Positions 10,664 through 21,612 of a stretch of DNA of 64,000 nucleotides are shown in pieces. Each line of letters begins with the position of its first letter. Within the stretch, counting starts at the first letter, position 1. Where the stretch lies: NCBI GenBank assembly GCA_035578155.1, contig JAPWDM010000002.1, forward strand, positions 39,297,437-39,361,436, given 5' to 3'. Source of the DNA: Brachynemurus nebulosus (lineage: Eukaryota > Arthropoda > Insecta > Neuroptera > Myrmeleontidae). Made by a program: the position numbers and the translations under genes. The notes under the pieces were generated by a model. The model was not told the DNA's origin, made no database searches, and was given only the letters and a program-made list of their open reading frames with translations.

Positions 10664-12802
10664 TCAATACCTATAAATAAAATAGAAGGGTCTGTCTGTG
10701 ATTTTCGAATTTTTAGGTATTAATATGTTTTTCAGTTAGCAAATTTGACATATATACCAAATATAACTTAAAAAAATTTTCGTCTGTCTGTCTGTCTGTC
10801 TGTTTGTACGAACTGATTTAACTAAAAAACTATTAAAGTTATTGAGTTGAAATTTACAGGGAATATAGATATTAACCTCCCGATCAATCTTAGCAACATT
10901 TTAATGTAATTTCCCAAATGGTTATGTACAGAATGATTCAAATAGAATCTTCATTAAAAGTTCATGGTCTTCTAAATAAATTAGATTTTTAAAAATTTGC
11001 TTATAGAAGTTTTCAGTTATGAAGATTTTAATTAAAATATTTTTAAATAATAAACAAACACTTTACTTTGCAAAATACCACTTTTATTTTTGAAACTGTG
11101 ACAAGATTGTTTTGCAAAGTATTTTTTTATTATTTACAAATATGGAATACCATAAAATATTTTTAACTTGCTGCCATTTCCGGTTATACCGGAAGTTGAC
11201 ACCAAATTTGTTATTTGAATTCGCTTGAAATTGTTACTAATATTCTATGTGACAGTGACATTTCAGCTTTTCGACTTGATACAGGATGGTCACATAAAGC
11301 ATTTTTTTAATTTTTTTTTTTTTAATGTGCAATTTTCTTTTCAAATGAATCACTTGTATATTTTATCATAATTATGTAGAAAAATGTAAATACTATCTAT
11401 TACTATAAGATATTCTAATACCTATAACTTATATTTTGGAAGTTACATAGAATTTATATAATAAAATTATCAGTTAGGTTTTCTATGGGCACGGCTGATA
11501 CAAAAACCCCGGGACAGATTTCAGTGAAACATTATTTTATTCCTTAGTCGCTTCATCATCTCAACATCGACAACATTCTCAGTCAAAATTATCACAATAT
11601 TCTTTAGAGGGGTTGGTATATTCAAGACAAAAGCTGATCTAAAATTGAATTAATTTTGTAGACTTTACTCTAAATAAGTATCCTCCCTACTCCTATTAGA
11701 AAATTTAAATCCCTAGGCCTACATTCCCTATAAGTCTGTCCGCATTATATTTGAATATTTCCTAAAGTAACTGACTCATTATTGGAGACGCTAGAAAAGT
11801 AGACGTTGAAAATGTAAGCTTTGACCTCTCCACCATTTTTTTGCGTTTATTCCCTATTTTACCCTTTACAGGATTTATTTTCAAAAAGTGTTAAAACATG
11901 GGAATATGGGAATCTATGGAAAGATCTCAAAGTGTAAAAATTAGATATATTAATATGGTTACTTTCGAGTTGCTTGGCGAGCGAAGCGAAGCATTACAGG
12001 GATTTCACCTTTTATAGAATTTTAAACTGGTTGGCGAGTGAAGCGAAGTACTTTAAAGAATTGATTTAAAATTAAATTTGCCCGATTTATTTTGGAATAA
12101 CTGACTTAAAGTAGCTTTACTCACAGTTAGGATAATTTTAAACAAATGAAACTGGAGAGCATAGTCAAAGGAGGTCAAAAATAAATTAATGAATACATGT
12201 TTTAACACTTTTTGAAAATAAATCCTGTAAAGGGTAAAATAGGGAATAAACGCAAAAAAATGGTGGAGAGGTCAAAGCTTACATTTTCAACGTCTACTTT
12301 TCTAGCGTCTCCAATAATGAGTCAGTTACTTCAGGAAATATTCAAATATAATGCGGACAGACTTATAGGGAATGTAGGCCTAGGGATTTAAATTTTCTAA
12401 TAGGAGTAGGGAGGATACTTATTTAGAGTAAAGTCTACAAAATATAAGGTATTTTAAAAATATATAAAATTTGAGTATTTTAAATCAACATACTTTTTTT
12501 TTATTTCTATACCAAATTTGTTGACACCTTCTTAATAGACTTACTTTAGTTTTTAATCTATGTTATATGCTTGTAGAAATGACCAATTAGTTTCTGGAAA
12601 TTTTCAATTGTTTTTAAATAACTAGACAAAGGGAGAAATTAAAAGTAAAGAGGATTGATGATTGAGTTTACCAATAAATAAAGCCTATCATTTCAGCTTA
12701 TGATAAGAAAATACGGGCAAAATATTTTAGCAAACTACCTAAAAGGAATTACCTTTACTAAATTATAAAATGCACGCTTGCGAAGCCGCGGGTAACAGCT
12801 AG
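10664..12802 (+). mobile_element. Helitron-like element containing a long palindrome
   Basis: Possible 5' end TCAATACCTATAAATAAAAT after an A (10663), followed by GTCTGTCTG motifs as in other Helitron 5' regions. The 3' end is GCGAAGCCGCGGGTAACAGC then TAG, giving CTAG|T at 12802/12803. The interior holds the 248-bp inverted repeat and two copies of a TTGGCGAG(C/T)GAAGCGAAG motif (about 11974 and 12031). No Rep/helicase coding sequence. The 3' end is well supported; the 5' end and the claim that all 2.1 kb is one element are inference. Confidence 0.45.
11653..12443. repeat. Near-perfect inverted repeat, 248-bp arms
   Basis: Left arm 11653-11900 and right arm 12196-12443 are reverse complements, with one mismatch found by eye (CCTAAAG on the left against CCTGAAG on the right) and no indel. 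The spacer is 295 bp (11901-12195). Arms this similar imply a very recent duplication or ongoing homogenisation. If transcribed within the kinase pre-mRNA it would form a roughly 248-bp duplex. Confidence 0.92.
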
Positions 12803-12803
12803 T

Positions 12804-14053
12804 ATCTAATAAGTTAACAGAGTGAATACTATAGTAAGGCATATATAGAAATATTAAAATTAATTCAAATGAAGTACATTCTAAAGGAAAAAAAATGAAA
12901 GAGAAGAAACAAATTGGGAGATAAAGTGATCGTTAAACATCTGTCGAGTATTCAAATTACAGCATAACCTTTTTTTATGCGGCGGATAGGTACCACATAA
13001 AAAAAAGTTTCATAGAAAATACAATACCTAAAACGCTCAAAACCTCACGATTTCCTTAGAAGTTGTTTTCCTAAAATTATAAAAATTGCGATAAATATAT
13101 CTTTAAAAAGCTTAATGATGAAATAACTTATATTCTTATGCATGATTAAATGCTTAAGAGTTTATTCAGGGGTCCAGAAAAGAATCATATTTTTTTTCGA
13201 TGTTTTTGTTCTTTTATATCCCAAGAATCATCAGTTAAAATTTGGAAACGAAATATGAAAGGGTCGCCAAATTATATGTACCTATATAGGTATATCTAGT
13301 AAAATATGTAGTTGAATTGTCCTTTTTGATATACGTTCGTGTTTTTAATGAAGGATCAAAATTCTTATTAAAAATTTTTGATGTGCTGGAGTTTAACGTT
13401 GGACTACACGCATAGAATTACATTAATAAAAGAGACAACGAACGTGTTAAAATTTCGGAAAAACGATGCATTGCAAAATCCGAAAAGGGGAGCACTGCTA
13501 AAAAACAAATGATTGCTAGTCGGAAGAACTGTATGAGACTTTTGTATGATCTTGGGATAGCGGACTAAAGAAATATAAACATTTTTTTTTGGATTTAATC
13601 GATTTTAATACAAAAAAATCTTTAAACGCGTTTTACTAAAGACTACATTATCAAATCGGCTCACAAGCTGTAGTCTGTACTTCTCTATCAATTATAACGT
13701 ATAATAACTCGTGGGAACCGTAACAATTTTTTTTAGTCCCTAAGCCTAAATAAATTCAGTCTCTTTAAATTTCAACTCCTTTATAATTACAGACAAAAAT
13801 AAACCGCGATTTTTCGATTTTTTTTTTTCAAAAGCTTACAATTTCTTATTTTTTTCTGAACCGATGTAATTTTAAGTTTAGGGACTCAGAAAATTTGTTT
13901 TCTTCAAAACAAATGAGTGAATCGCAAAAGATGTCTTTTTTTTTAAGTGTCGACTTTGACGCTCATATAAAATGCATCATCATCGGGAAAAGGAAAATAA
14001 TTTTTTTTTATACTTAAAGGAATGCTCGATAATGTGTAAAAGGTTTCAGATCG
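12804..14053. other. Intronic stretch, no feature recognised
   Basis: A+T-rich with several T-runs. No ORF or element boundary that I can support. Confidence 0.5.
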
Positions 14054-14061
14054 ATTACATA

Positions 14062-14222
14062 CAGGGCCGGACGTTTAAACTTTTTTCCTCCCAAAAAACA
14101 AGTGACGAGCAAAAAAAACCTGAAAAACCTAATTTTGGCGCCCTCTTAAATCACTTTTTGGCGCCCCCAAAACCTGGCGCCCGGAGCATGTGCCTCCGCT
14201 GCTCCCCCTAGATCCGACCCTG
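14062..14222. mobile_element. 161-bp hAT-type MITE
   Basis: Termini CAGGGCCGGA ... TCCGACCCTG, with 8-bp flanks ATTACATA (14054-14061) and ATTCCATA (14223-14230), seven of eight identical, as expected of a hAT target duplication. The interior is rich in GGCGCCC blocks. It shares the phrase GACGAGCAAAAAAAACCT with the hAT MITE at 48320. Confidence 0.8.
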
Positions 14223-14447
14223 ATTCCATATAAGGTTTCTTTAGAAAAAATTATTTAAAATATCCTTTTTTTAGGTTCTAAACCTTAACAATCCCTTACA
14301 AAACAAAAAATAACTTGTTACCCTCAAATTAATGTTCTTTCTTATGTTTTCGTACTTCTTATTCTGCACTTTTATGAATATTTTTTTAAAAAACTGCATA
14401 AAACAAAATCGCACAAAAAAGACCGCATAAAAAAAGGTTGTGCTGTA

Positions 14448-15555
14448 CAGGTATCCCTCGAAGAACACGGGTCTCGAAGAACACAGATACCTTCCCCCGA
14501 ATTACACGGTTTCAAACAACACGATTTTTAAGTAATTCTTTTGAAAAAGAATAAAACACACATATTATATACCTATATGTATTTGAAATAAAGTTACACC
14601 GGTCCTCAATGTACGCGAATATATCCGTTCCATGTAGATTTGATTTACACGAATAAAAATCGTGTAAACTGAATCTGTCATAATAAAAGAAAAAATACTG
14701 GAAATAAAAACTACTAAAAATTTTACAGAATTTTATAATAGAAATGAACGAATATGTAGAAATTTACGTATTTAAATTCTGAAAATATTGTTATTTTCGA
14801 TATTGATAGTTTTCGATAACGAAAAGTAGGTTTTGATAGTCCCAATATGTTTGGAATATCCACAACTTGTTTCGTGGAAGCCTTCAAAAATTTCGTTATT
14901 TTTTCGCTACGACGCACCATTTACGAGATATTTACGATCAAAAGCTTAAGTATTGAAAACCATTTTTTTTTTTTTTTGAAAATATTCAGTATGGCCAAAT
15001 CAGTATGAACTAATGAGCCTGAATTAATCAATTATAATCAGTTTGTGATGAGTAACTCGATATCAATAATTTTCGATAACGAAAAGTAGGTTTTGATAGT
15101 ACCAATATGTTTGGAATACTTATAACTTGCTTCGCTTAAGCCTTCAAAAATTTAATTATTTTTGAGCTACGATGCACCTTTTACGAGATATTTACGATCA
15201 AAAGTTAACGTTTACGAAAAGTATTGAAAACAATTTTTTTTTTTTGAAAATACTCTATTGCTGACCAGATCAGTGGGACTTATGGTGTATAAATTAAGCC
15301 ATTATAATCAATTTATGAAAAATAACTCGGTGTCGATAATTTTCGATAACGAAAAGTAGGTTTTAACAGTCGCAATATGTTTGGAATACCCACAACTTGC
15401 AAATTAAACGGAACGTTTTTTTATTTTCACACTTAAAATGTGAAAATGTTTGTCTGTGAAAATGCCACTAACTTGTCTGTCTTTTGTAGTTTCGAACAAC
15501 ACGGTTTCAAAGAACACGGAATCAATAATTAATCGTGTTCTTCGGGGGATTGCTG
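14448..15555. mobile_element. Pogo/Tigger-like non-autonomous element
   Basis: Starts CAGGTATCCCTCGAAGAACA and ends with the inverted counterpart CGAAGAACACG ... CTG, flanked by TA on both sides (14446-14447, 15556-15557). A CAG terminus with a TA duplication fits pogo/Tigger. The GAACACGG motif recurs near both ends as subterminal boxes. No transposase ORF; the middle is filled by a tandem repeat. Confidence 0.7.
14811..15402. repeat. Tandem repeat, about 260-270 bp unit, 2.2 copies
   Basis: Units start TTTCGATAACGAAAAGTAGG at 14811, 15071 and 15341 (spacing 260 and 270). The third copy stops after about 60 bp. The array lies wholly inside the pogo-like element. Confidence 0.85.
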
Positions 15556-15557
15556 TA

Positions 15558-16592
15558 TAACCAAGTCAAAACTGAATATAAAGAGTAGGTAGTAACTTAG
15601 TGTACGAGGAATGTTTGATATTTTTTTTGTCCGGAGCGGATCGCGGATGTGTTCGTTTCGAAATAAAGGACATTTTCTAAACTTCAAATTTTCCAAAAAA
15701 AAGGGCAGCTGGCCAAATCTACGAATATTATACGATTTTTATAGCTGACATTTTAAAAGTTGGTCAGTTTAGTATTATTCAGTTGAAATATTGAAAAGGA
15801 AATGTATTTATAAATTTATTTTCCGTTGATGGCTTCGTTTTTTTGTATTTTGACAATGTGTGAGAATTTTTTTTTTTTTTGCAAAATTAAAAAGCATTGA
15901 AAACTCAGGTGTGAGTAGACAGAAAATAAAAGTGAAATAATAAAGGATAGATATAGAATTATATATTTGATTGTCTTTGTTGTTTGGTAGACTGTCTTCA
16001 TATTATAATCATGTAAAGCGGATGACTATGAAGAAGATATCAGGCATATAGATACGCGACATGTGATTGTTTATTGAAGTCACGTTCTCTATATGTCCCC
16101 TTCACTATATTTTATGCATTGCAATTCAAAACTTCTGTGTTATGTTGAAAGAACTACGATGTAGTTAAATGCATTAGAATCTCATTAATAAATTCATTGA
16201 ATTTCGTACATTACAATAGTTCAATCATTATAAACTTTATCAAATTGGTGCTATACCGTAGTTAGTAGTATTGTTAGTACCTAAAATATTTGTCATCTCT
16301 TTTCAGTAGATATGTTTTAATTAGTTTGGTTTTCCTTTACTACATTTATTTAGAGTAACTAGTAATTGGTAATTTAGTAGCTTACAGTTAGTTTTCTGAT
16401 ATTTTGCCGGATACATTATACTTTATACCTTTTATACAGTAAGAAAGGCTGCCTAATAAAAATTTTCTAGAGCCCTCTTTTCATTTTTACCAATAACGGA
16501 ATTGCAAAAAGTAGATCATATTTCCAAACCAAATGTTTATAATGTGCGATTTAAAAAAAATGGTGAGTGTGCTGACTGACATGACCGAAAAC
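15558..16592. other. Intronic stretch, no feature recognised
   Basis: No ORF, RNA gene or bounded element seen. Confidence 0.5.
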
Positions 16593-16866
16593 CAGGGACG
16601 TATACAGCCGAGCTTCTTGGGGGGAGGGGGGTCACATGAAAAATATTAGGGCGAAAAAAATTCTTGAGACAAAATTAACAAAAGAAATAATAAATTGAAC
16701 TTCTATACCCTTGACGACCAAAAAAAAAACAAAAACGTCATTTGGTAAATTTACCGATATGGTGTTTACAATTAAATAATATCTAGTGTATATTTTTAAT
16801 TCTCGGGAGGGGGGGTCATGACCCATTGACCACCTCAGCCCCCACCCCACCTTGCATACGCGCTTG
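16593..16866. mobile_element. Possible hAT-type MITE, eroded
   Basis: The left end CAGGGACGTATACAGC pairs imperfectly with the reverse complement of the right end, CAAGCGCGTATGCAAGG. Poly-G-rich subterminal blocks occur on the left (GGGGGGAGGGGGG) and C-rich ones on the right. I found no convincing 8-bp duplication, so the call is tentative. Confidence 0.4.
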
Positions 16867-17208
16867 TGGCAATCTCGTAATTGATTCGAAGTAACAATTT
16901 AAATACATAATACAGAATATAACATCAAGAATGGTGTAGATAAATTAAATAATTTGAACAATATAAACTATTAATCATTCAGCAATGATTAACCAACTAC
17001 TGGCGTTCGTTGATTCTCACAGCCTCGACTATTACATTCCAGTAGTTATTCTTGCTATACAAGTTTTCAGTTCGAAATTTACTTCCAAATTACTAAAATT
17101 TTGTTAGTAAAGTCAAACATTTAAAGTTAACGTTATAATGACGTCAAAAATGCATATTTTAAATCTTAGAACTTACGGTTTACACTTGGGGTTTTACTTG
17201 TTTTACCG

Positions 17209-17212
<4 letters not shown>

Positions 17213-17296
<84 letters not shown>
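17213..17296. repeat. (TA)n microsatellite
   Basis: About 84 bp of uninterrupted TA dinucleotide. The ORFs across it are artefacts. Confidence 0.97.
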
Positions 17297-17298
<2 letters not shown>

Positions 17299-17354
17299 GT
17301 ATATAAAATTTAAGCTGTCTTTATGAAAATATAGTTCTTCAAGGGAAATAATAT

Positions 17355-17545
17355 TTTTAACCCGTTGGCGATCATGAATGCTGTACGACGTCAAGAGTAA
17401 CCTGATTAACTGCGGCACGACGCTGTATCGCGTTCCATACAAAATGTCTGGAAACAATTCCATAATTATTATATTAGTTGTTAAAATAGTGTACAAGTTG
17501 GACGTTTCGTGATAATAGGTTATGACCGTCTACGTGTTAAGCGGA
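17355..17545 (+). repeat. Dispersed repeat, copy 1 (uninterrupted)
   Basis: Contains GATCATGAATGCTGTACGAC, ACGACGCTGTAT, TTAGTTGTTAAAATAGTG and GTTTCGTGATAATAGG. The same blocks occur in the same order at 51870-52800, where a (TA)n run and a PIF/Harbinger-like element interrupt them. Adjacent to a (TA)n microsatellite in both places. Confidence 0.7.
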
Positions 17546-18205
17546 ATTTAGATATTTTCATAATATACATTGAAAGATCACCGCTTAAATTCTAAAATTT
17601 CATCAACAAATTCATTAAAATTCGTTTAAGGTAGTTGGTGCGTAGAACGATTTTTCAAAGGATTTTAACGAAACTTCTCTCGATATTTATTTAATTCAAT
17701 ACCAATAATACAAGCCTATTCCGATTAAAATTGACCACCCCAATTTTGAGGAAAATCGATTTCAAAGTTTTGTAATTTTAACACGGACTCTTATGGGAAG
17801 TTGACATTTTTTTTGAATAAAATGAAAACGTGTTAAAGGAATTTGATAAAAATTTAATCTACATATATGTATTATCTACCCACAATTACATCATACGTCT
17901 CCTCTCCTCTTTTGCACAAACTACAGCCACCTGGGCTTCTGGGCACGATTTATCGAACTTTATGAAATTTCGCGATAACGACGCCCAGTTCCTTTGTTTC
18001 CCAGACTTGTAGAAATGCTAGAAATTTTGTTACTTTCAACTTCTAGCCTAGTTTAAGGCTAGCCAGTGTTAATTCTTATATGTTAATTGTTATTTTATCC
18101 CAGGCTATGTTTTGGAGTAATGTTCTTAGTATCAAAATCAGGTGATATCTTGATTGACAATTAAGCGAAACAAATATAACTGAAGAATATTAATACATTA
18201 ACAAC
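17546..18205. other. Intronic stretch, no feature recognised
   Basis: No supported gene or element boundary. Confidence 0.45.
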
Positions 18206-18406
18206 GTAAAAGCCCCTATACCGGAACACTATTTTTTTTATGTAATTAAACTGGCTTATAAAAATTGATAAATAAATTAAACACCCATTTTTTTTTTTTT
18301 TAATAAGCATGAAAGAAAATTTTTTTAATCCAATGAATATGTTTCCAAATATAACCCAAAAATTTTTATTTATTAATGTTTTTCTCTTACAAAATGTTGA
18401 CATCTA

Positions 18407-18632
18407 TTGGCGACGCAAAGATTCTTACTCGCGCCTTTGGTGGTAAAATTAGAACTAGCATCAAGTAAAAATATACGTATACGATTAATAAGTAATATAA
18501 AATCTAGTAATCCGCGCATAATTTGTATAGTACATTTTTATATCGACAATTAAACGTATACAAAATTTTTTACTTGGTACAGCTTCTAATTTAAAAAAAC
18601 CAGGAGCGCGCACGTAATCTTTGCGTTGCCAA
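18407..18632. mobile_element. 226-bp MITE, family M1, copy 2
   Basis: TTGGCGACGCAAAGATT ... TTGCGTTGCCAA with TA on both sides (18405-18406, 18633-18634). Colinear with copy 1 at 5060 and of equal length. Confidence 0.85.
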
Positions 18633-18634
18633 TA

Positions 18635-19497
18635 AAAAAACGGACAGAATATATTAATACCATTAAGCAAACGTGAGACAGACACCCCTTCTCCGAATGC
18701 GTATTTAATTAAGAAATAAACTTTTAAAATGTTGAAATACACAGTGACATCTTTTGACGTAGATAAGTATATACAATGGTTTGAATCAAGCATAAATACA
18801 TATACAATACGTATTCTACATAATAAAATGAAATAAGGGTATTCGCCATCTAGGTGATCTTTAAAAAAATATCGTGTACTTTCTAACTGAGCCATAAACC
18901 ATAGTGAATTTTTAACGTACTTTACTTAGAAATCTCTCTAATCTTAAGATGGCTACTGTATTCATTACATAATAAAAATTTTATACCAAAAAGTTTTAAA
19001 TCGATATGTTTGATTTATGAATGATTATACGTTTCGGCGTAGACAAAGTTATTATTGGCAGGGTGCGTAGTATATGGTGGCGATAATTAAATCGATTGCA
19101 GCGTGAGTAGTGGAGAAAATAGGCAATAATACATGCTCATATGTGTTTATAGTGTAATAAAAAATATTAAATAAAAATATAATACATTGATCCACTTTGA
19201 TTATAAACGCAATTGCCACTAATATGTCGTTCCTTATTTATCTGTCAACGTATTAACGTCTACACGTCAATCCATAAATACAGAATTAAAAATATTTGAA
19301 GTATTTTAAACTCACATGCAATGATGTTTCATAAGAAGTTATTGATGTTTGCTTTATGTATGACTGTACATTCAACTAAATGACTTATGCCAGCATTTCT
19401 TAATTTTCGAATTTCCCTGACGTGCTTCACTATCACCAGCAACTTTTTCCTCTGCGTAGTCCGGGGTTGGCAGGAAATACTGTCTTGATAATTATAT
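18635..19497. other. 5' flank of the LTR retrotransposon
   Basis: No confident gene. An antisense frame (about 19500-19330) has a non-random look but no family I recognise. The sequence ends at the CCAT target site. Confidence 0.4.
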
Positions 19498-19501
19498 CCA
19501 T
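19498..19501. repeat. Target site duplication CCAT, left
   Basis: CCAT immediately before the 5' LTR. The same four bases follow the 3' LTR at 28758-28761. Ty3/gypsy integrases typically give 4-6 bp duplications. Confidence 0.9.
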
Positions 19502-20162
19502 TGTTGAGAAGCGAATCGCCTGTATATAGGCGTCGCATTTATACACAATAATTTTGTAGGGCAAATTTCGAAATTATTGTGGAATTTGCGAACTTTGCTG
19601 AAATTGATTGCCAATCAATTAAATAATTGACGCGGTGGGGACAGGTTTTCTGACCCACGCGTGGCTAATTGAGGTGGCTATCAATTTGGGTAAGATCAGA
19701 AGTATTCGCGACGAGACACGGGCAACACTGGGGTAGTGTTCGGGTTTTCTATTTCTAGTGCAAGTAACATTGTTCAATAAAACATTTATTTATATGACTC
19801 ATAAAATTTTTCAAATATTAAGTTTCGTCGTTAGCCGATTAAATACAGTGTTAATTAAGTGTAGCAGGTGAGTCCGCTCTATGTTCTATTATACTGGGTT
19901 AGGGGTTTCATATATTTCTTTGTTATTTGTAGACAATTTGTTATTATTATTTCAATTTTATTTTATTATATATATTTTTTTTTTATTTTTTTATTTAAAC
20001 TTTTATTTTATTTTATTATTTAAATAAATCCGTTTTCTTTCCGAACAACATCTTTCATTTATTTCCACGAATTGAGATCCCTCAACACACGGCACGGAAC
20101 TCGAACCCTCCCGACACGCTATGATAGTCCTGGTCCTTTAAAGGGATTCCAGGACGTTGACA
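19502..20162 (+). repeat. 5' LTR (661 bp)
   Basis: Begins TGTTGAG and ends GTTGACA. It reads as identical to the 3' LTR at 28097-28757, including homopolymer lengths in the T-rich section. Contains a small palindrome CGCCTGTATATAGGCG near its 5' edge and AATAAA-type signals (TTCAATAAAACA near 19775; AAATAAATCC near 20022). U3/R/U5 limits cannot be set without transcript data. Confidence 0.96.
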
Positions 20163-20163
20163 T

Positions 20164-20181
20164 TGGTGGCAGCGGTGGGAT
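20164..20181 (+). promoter_or_regulatory. Primer binding site, tRNA-Leu
   Basis: TGGTGGCAGCGGTGGGAT begins one base after the LTR. Its reverse complement is the CCA-bearing 3' end of a tRNA-Leu acceptor/T-arm as I know it from the AAG isoacceptor group (18 of 18 from memory). It would prime minus-strand cDNA synthesis. Confidence 0.85.
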
Positions 20182-21612
20182 GCTAGTTGAGCCTCTCATA
20201 ATGTGGAAATGGATGGAATTTGTAACGAAAAACCACCCCTAGCAAGTACTATGAGTAAATTTACGTAGGAAAATTAGTAATCTAATTCATAAAATTCTAT
20301 TACAATATCATTTGAAATAAATTTAAACAATTGGGTAATTAAACTAGGAAATTAACTAGGTCAGTTAGAGTCAGCAAAAAAAAAAAAAAGAAAAAAAAAT
20401 TTTTTTTTCCATTATTAAATACATATTAATTTGATTTTTTTTTTTTCTTTTAACTGAAATGTCAGCAGTAATATTTCCGTATTTTATACTAATTAGATTT
20501 ATTTTTTGGGAAACAATAAGACTTCATTTTGGGCCGGGTATAACAAGAGAAAATGGAACTAGTAACTTTACAGTACCTGGAGTTAGTAAATAATCGTAAA
20601 TTTCAATTTTTACGCTATTTTATATTTTTCATTTAAAGAAAGAAAAAAAAAGAAATTTAATCTCCATTATAATTAATCACACTTTACATATTACCTATTA
20701 TACAAAAAAAAAAAAAAATACGTAAGCAAAATGCGTTGATACTTATTTTTTTTTTTTGTTCATGACATATGTACAGACAAACGTATATTAAATTCACGCA
20801 TATATATATTCAAGCAATTAAAGGATCATATCGTTCATAAAATAATGTATGTATCCATGTATACTCGATATGTAACAAACTAATAAAAAGAATAATATGC
20901 ATGTAGCCATACGCACCTGTGCAACCATATGATGTGTGTAGTATACATCATATGCATATGTACTGAATACACGGGACACACTATCACTACACATTAAAAC
21001 ATTACATAATATTATATTACACAGATAGTTGCAATACATACGGAAATACAACAGGTATTTTAATACTTTTATTAATTATTATTATTGGAAAATAATTGAC
21101 AAAATACCAGGGGTCCCAAAACATTTTGCAATAGGGAAGAAATAATAAGTTAATAGAGCTATAGGACGCTCCATAAAAATATTCAACTATAGGAAAGACT
21201 TAGGAATTAATTACCTATAAATTATAATATTCATTAACTATTGTTTTAGCATTTATTGGAAAAGAAAACGAATTTTTTTTTTCTTCTCACCTTTTGTTTG
21301 TTTTTATTATTGCTAAATTTATATCATTTCTGTTTTTTTCAATTGGTTTTTTTTTTTTACATTACAGGAATATTATTTTTATTTATTTATCTTTTTTTTT
21401 TATAAGGAAAAAGAAGGAGAGAAAGACAGAATTGTGTGTAAACTGATCTCTTTTCTCTTTCCTTTCGTCTTGGTCGTTACAGTGCGTTAATTTTGATTGA
21501 ATAAATGATATCATTATATATATAATTATTTATCCTTTCAAATATATACATTTTTTTTTTTTGGGTACTTTATTTTTTGTTAATATTTGGGTATTTTCTT
21601 TGATTGAGCAAA
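20182..21612 (+). other. Long 5' leader of the gypsy element
   Basis: About 1.43 kb between primer site and gag ATG, unusually long, A+T-rich, with many A- and T-runs and no sizeable sense ORF. It presumably carries packaging and translation signals. Several upstream ATGs mean scanning to gag is not straightforward. Confidence 0.7.

Noticed and set aside
17138..17496. ORFs of repeated Tyr/Ile across the (TA)n tract
   Set aside because: Products of a dinucleotide microsatellite on both strands, not proteins.
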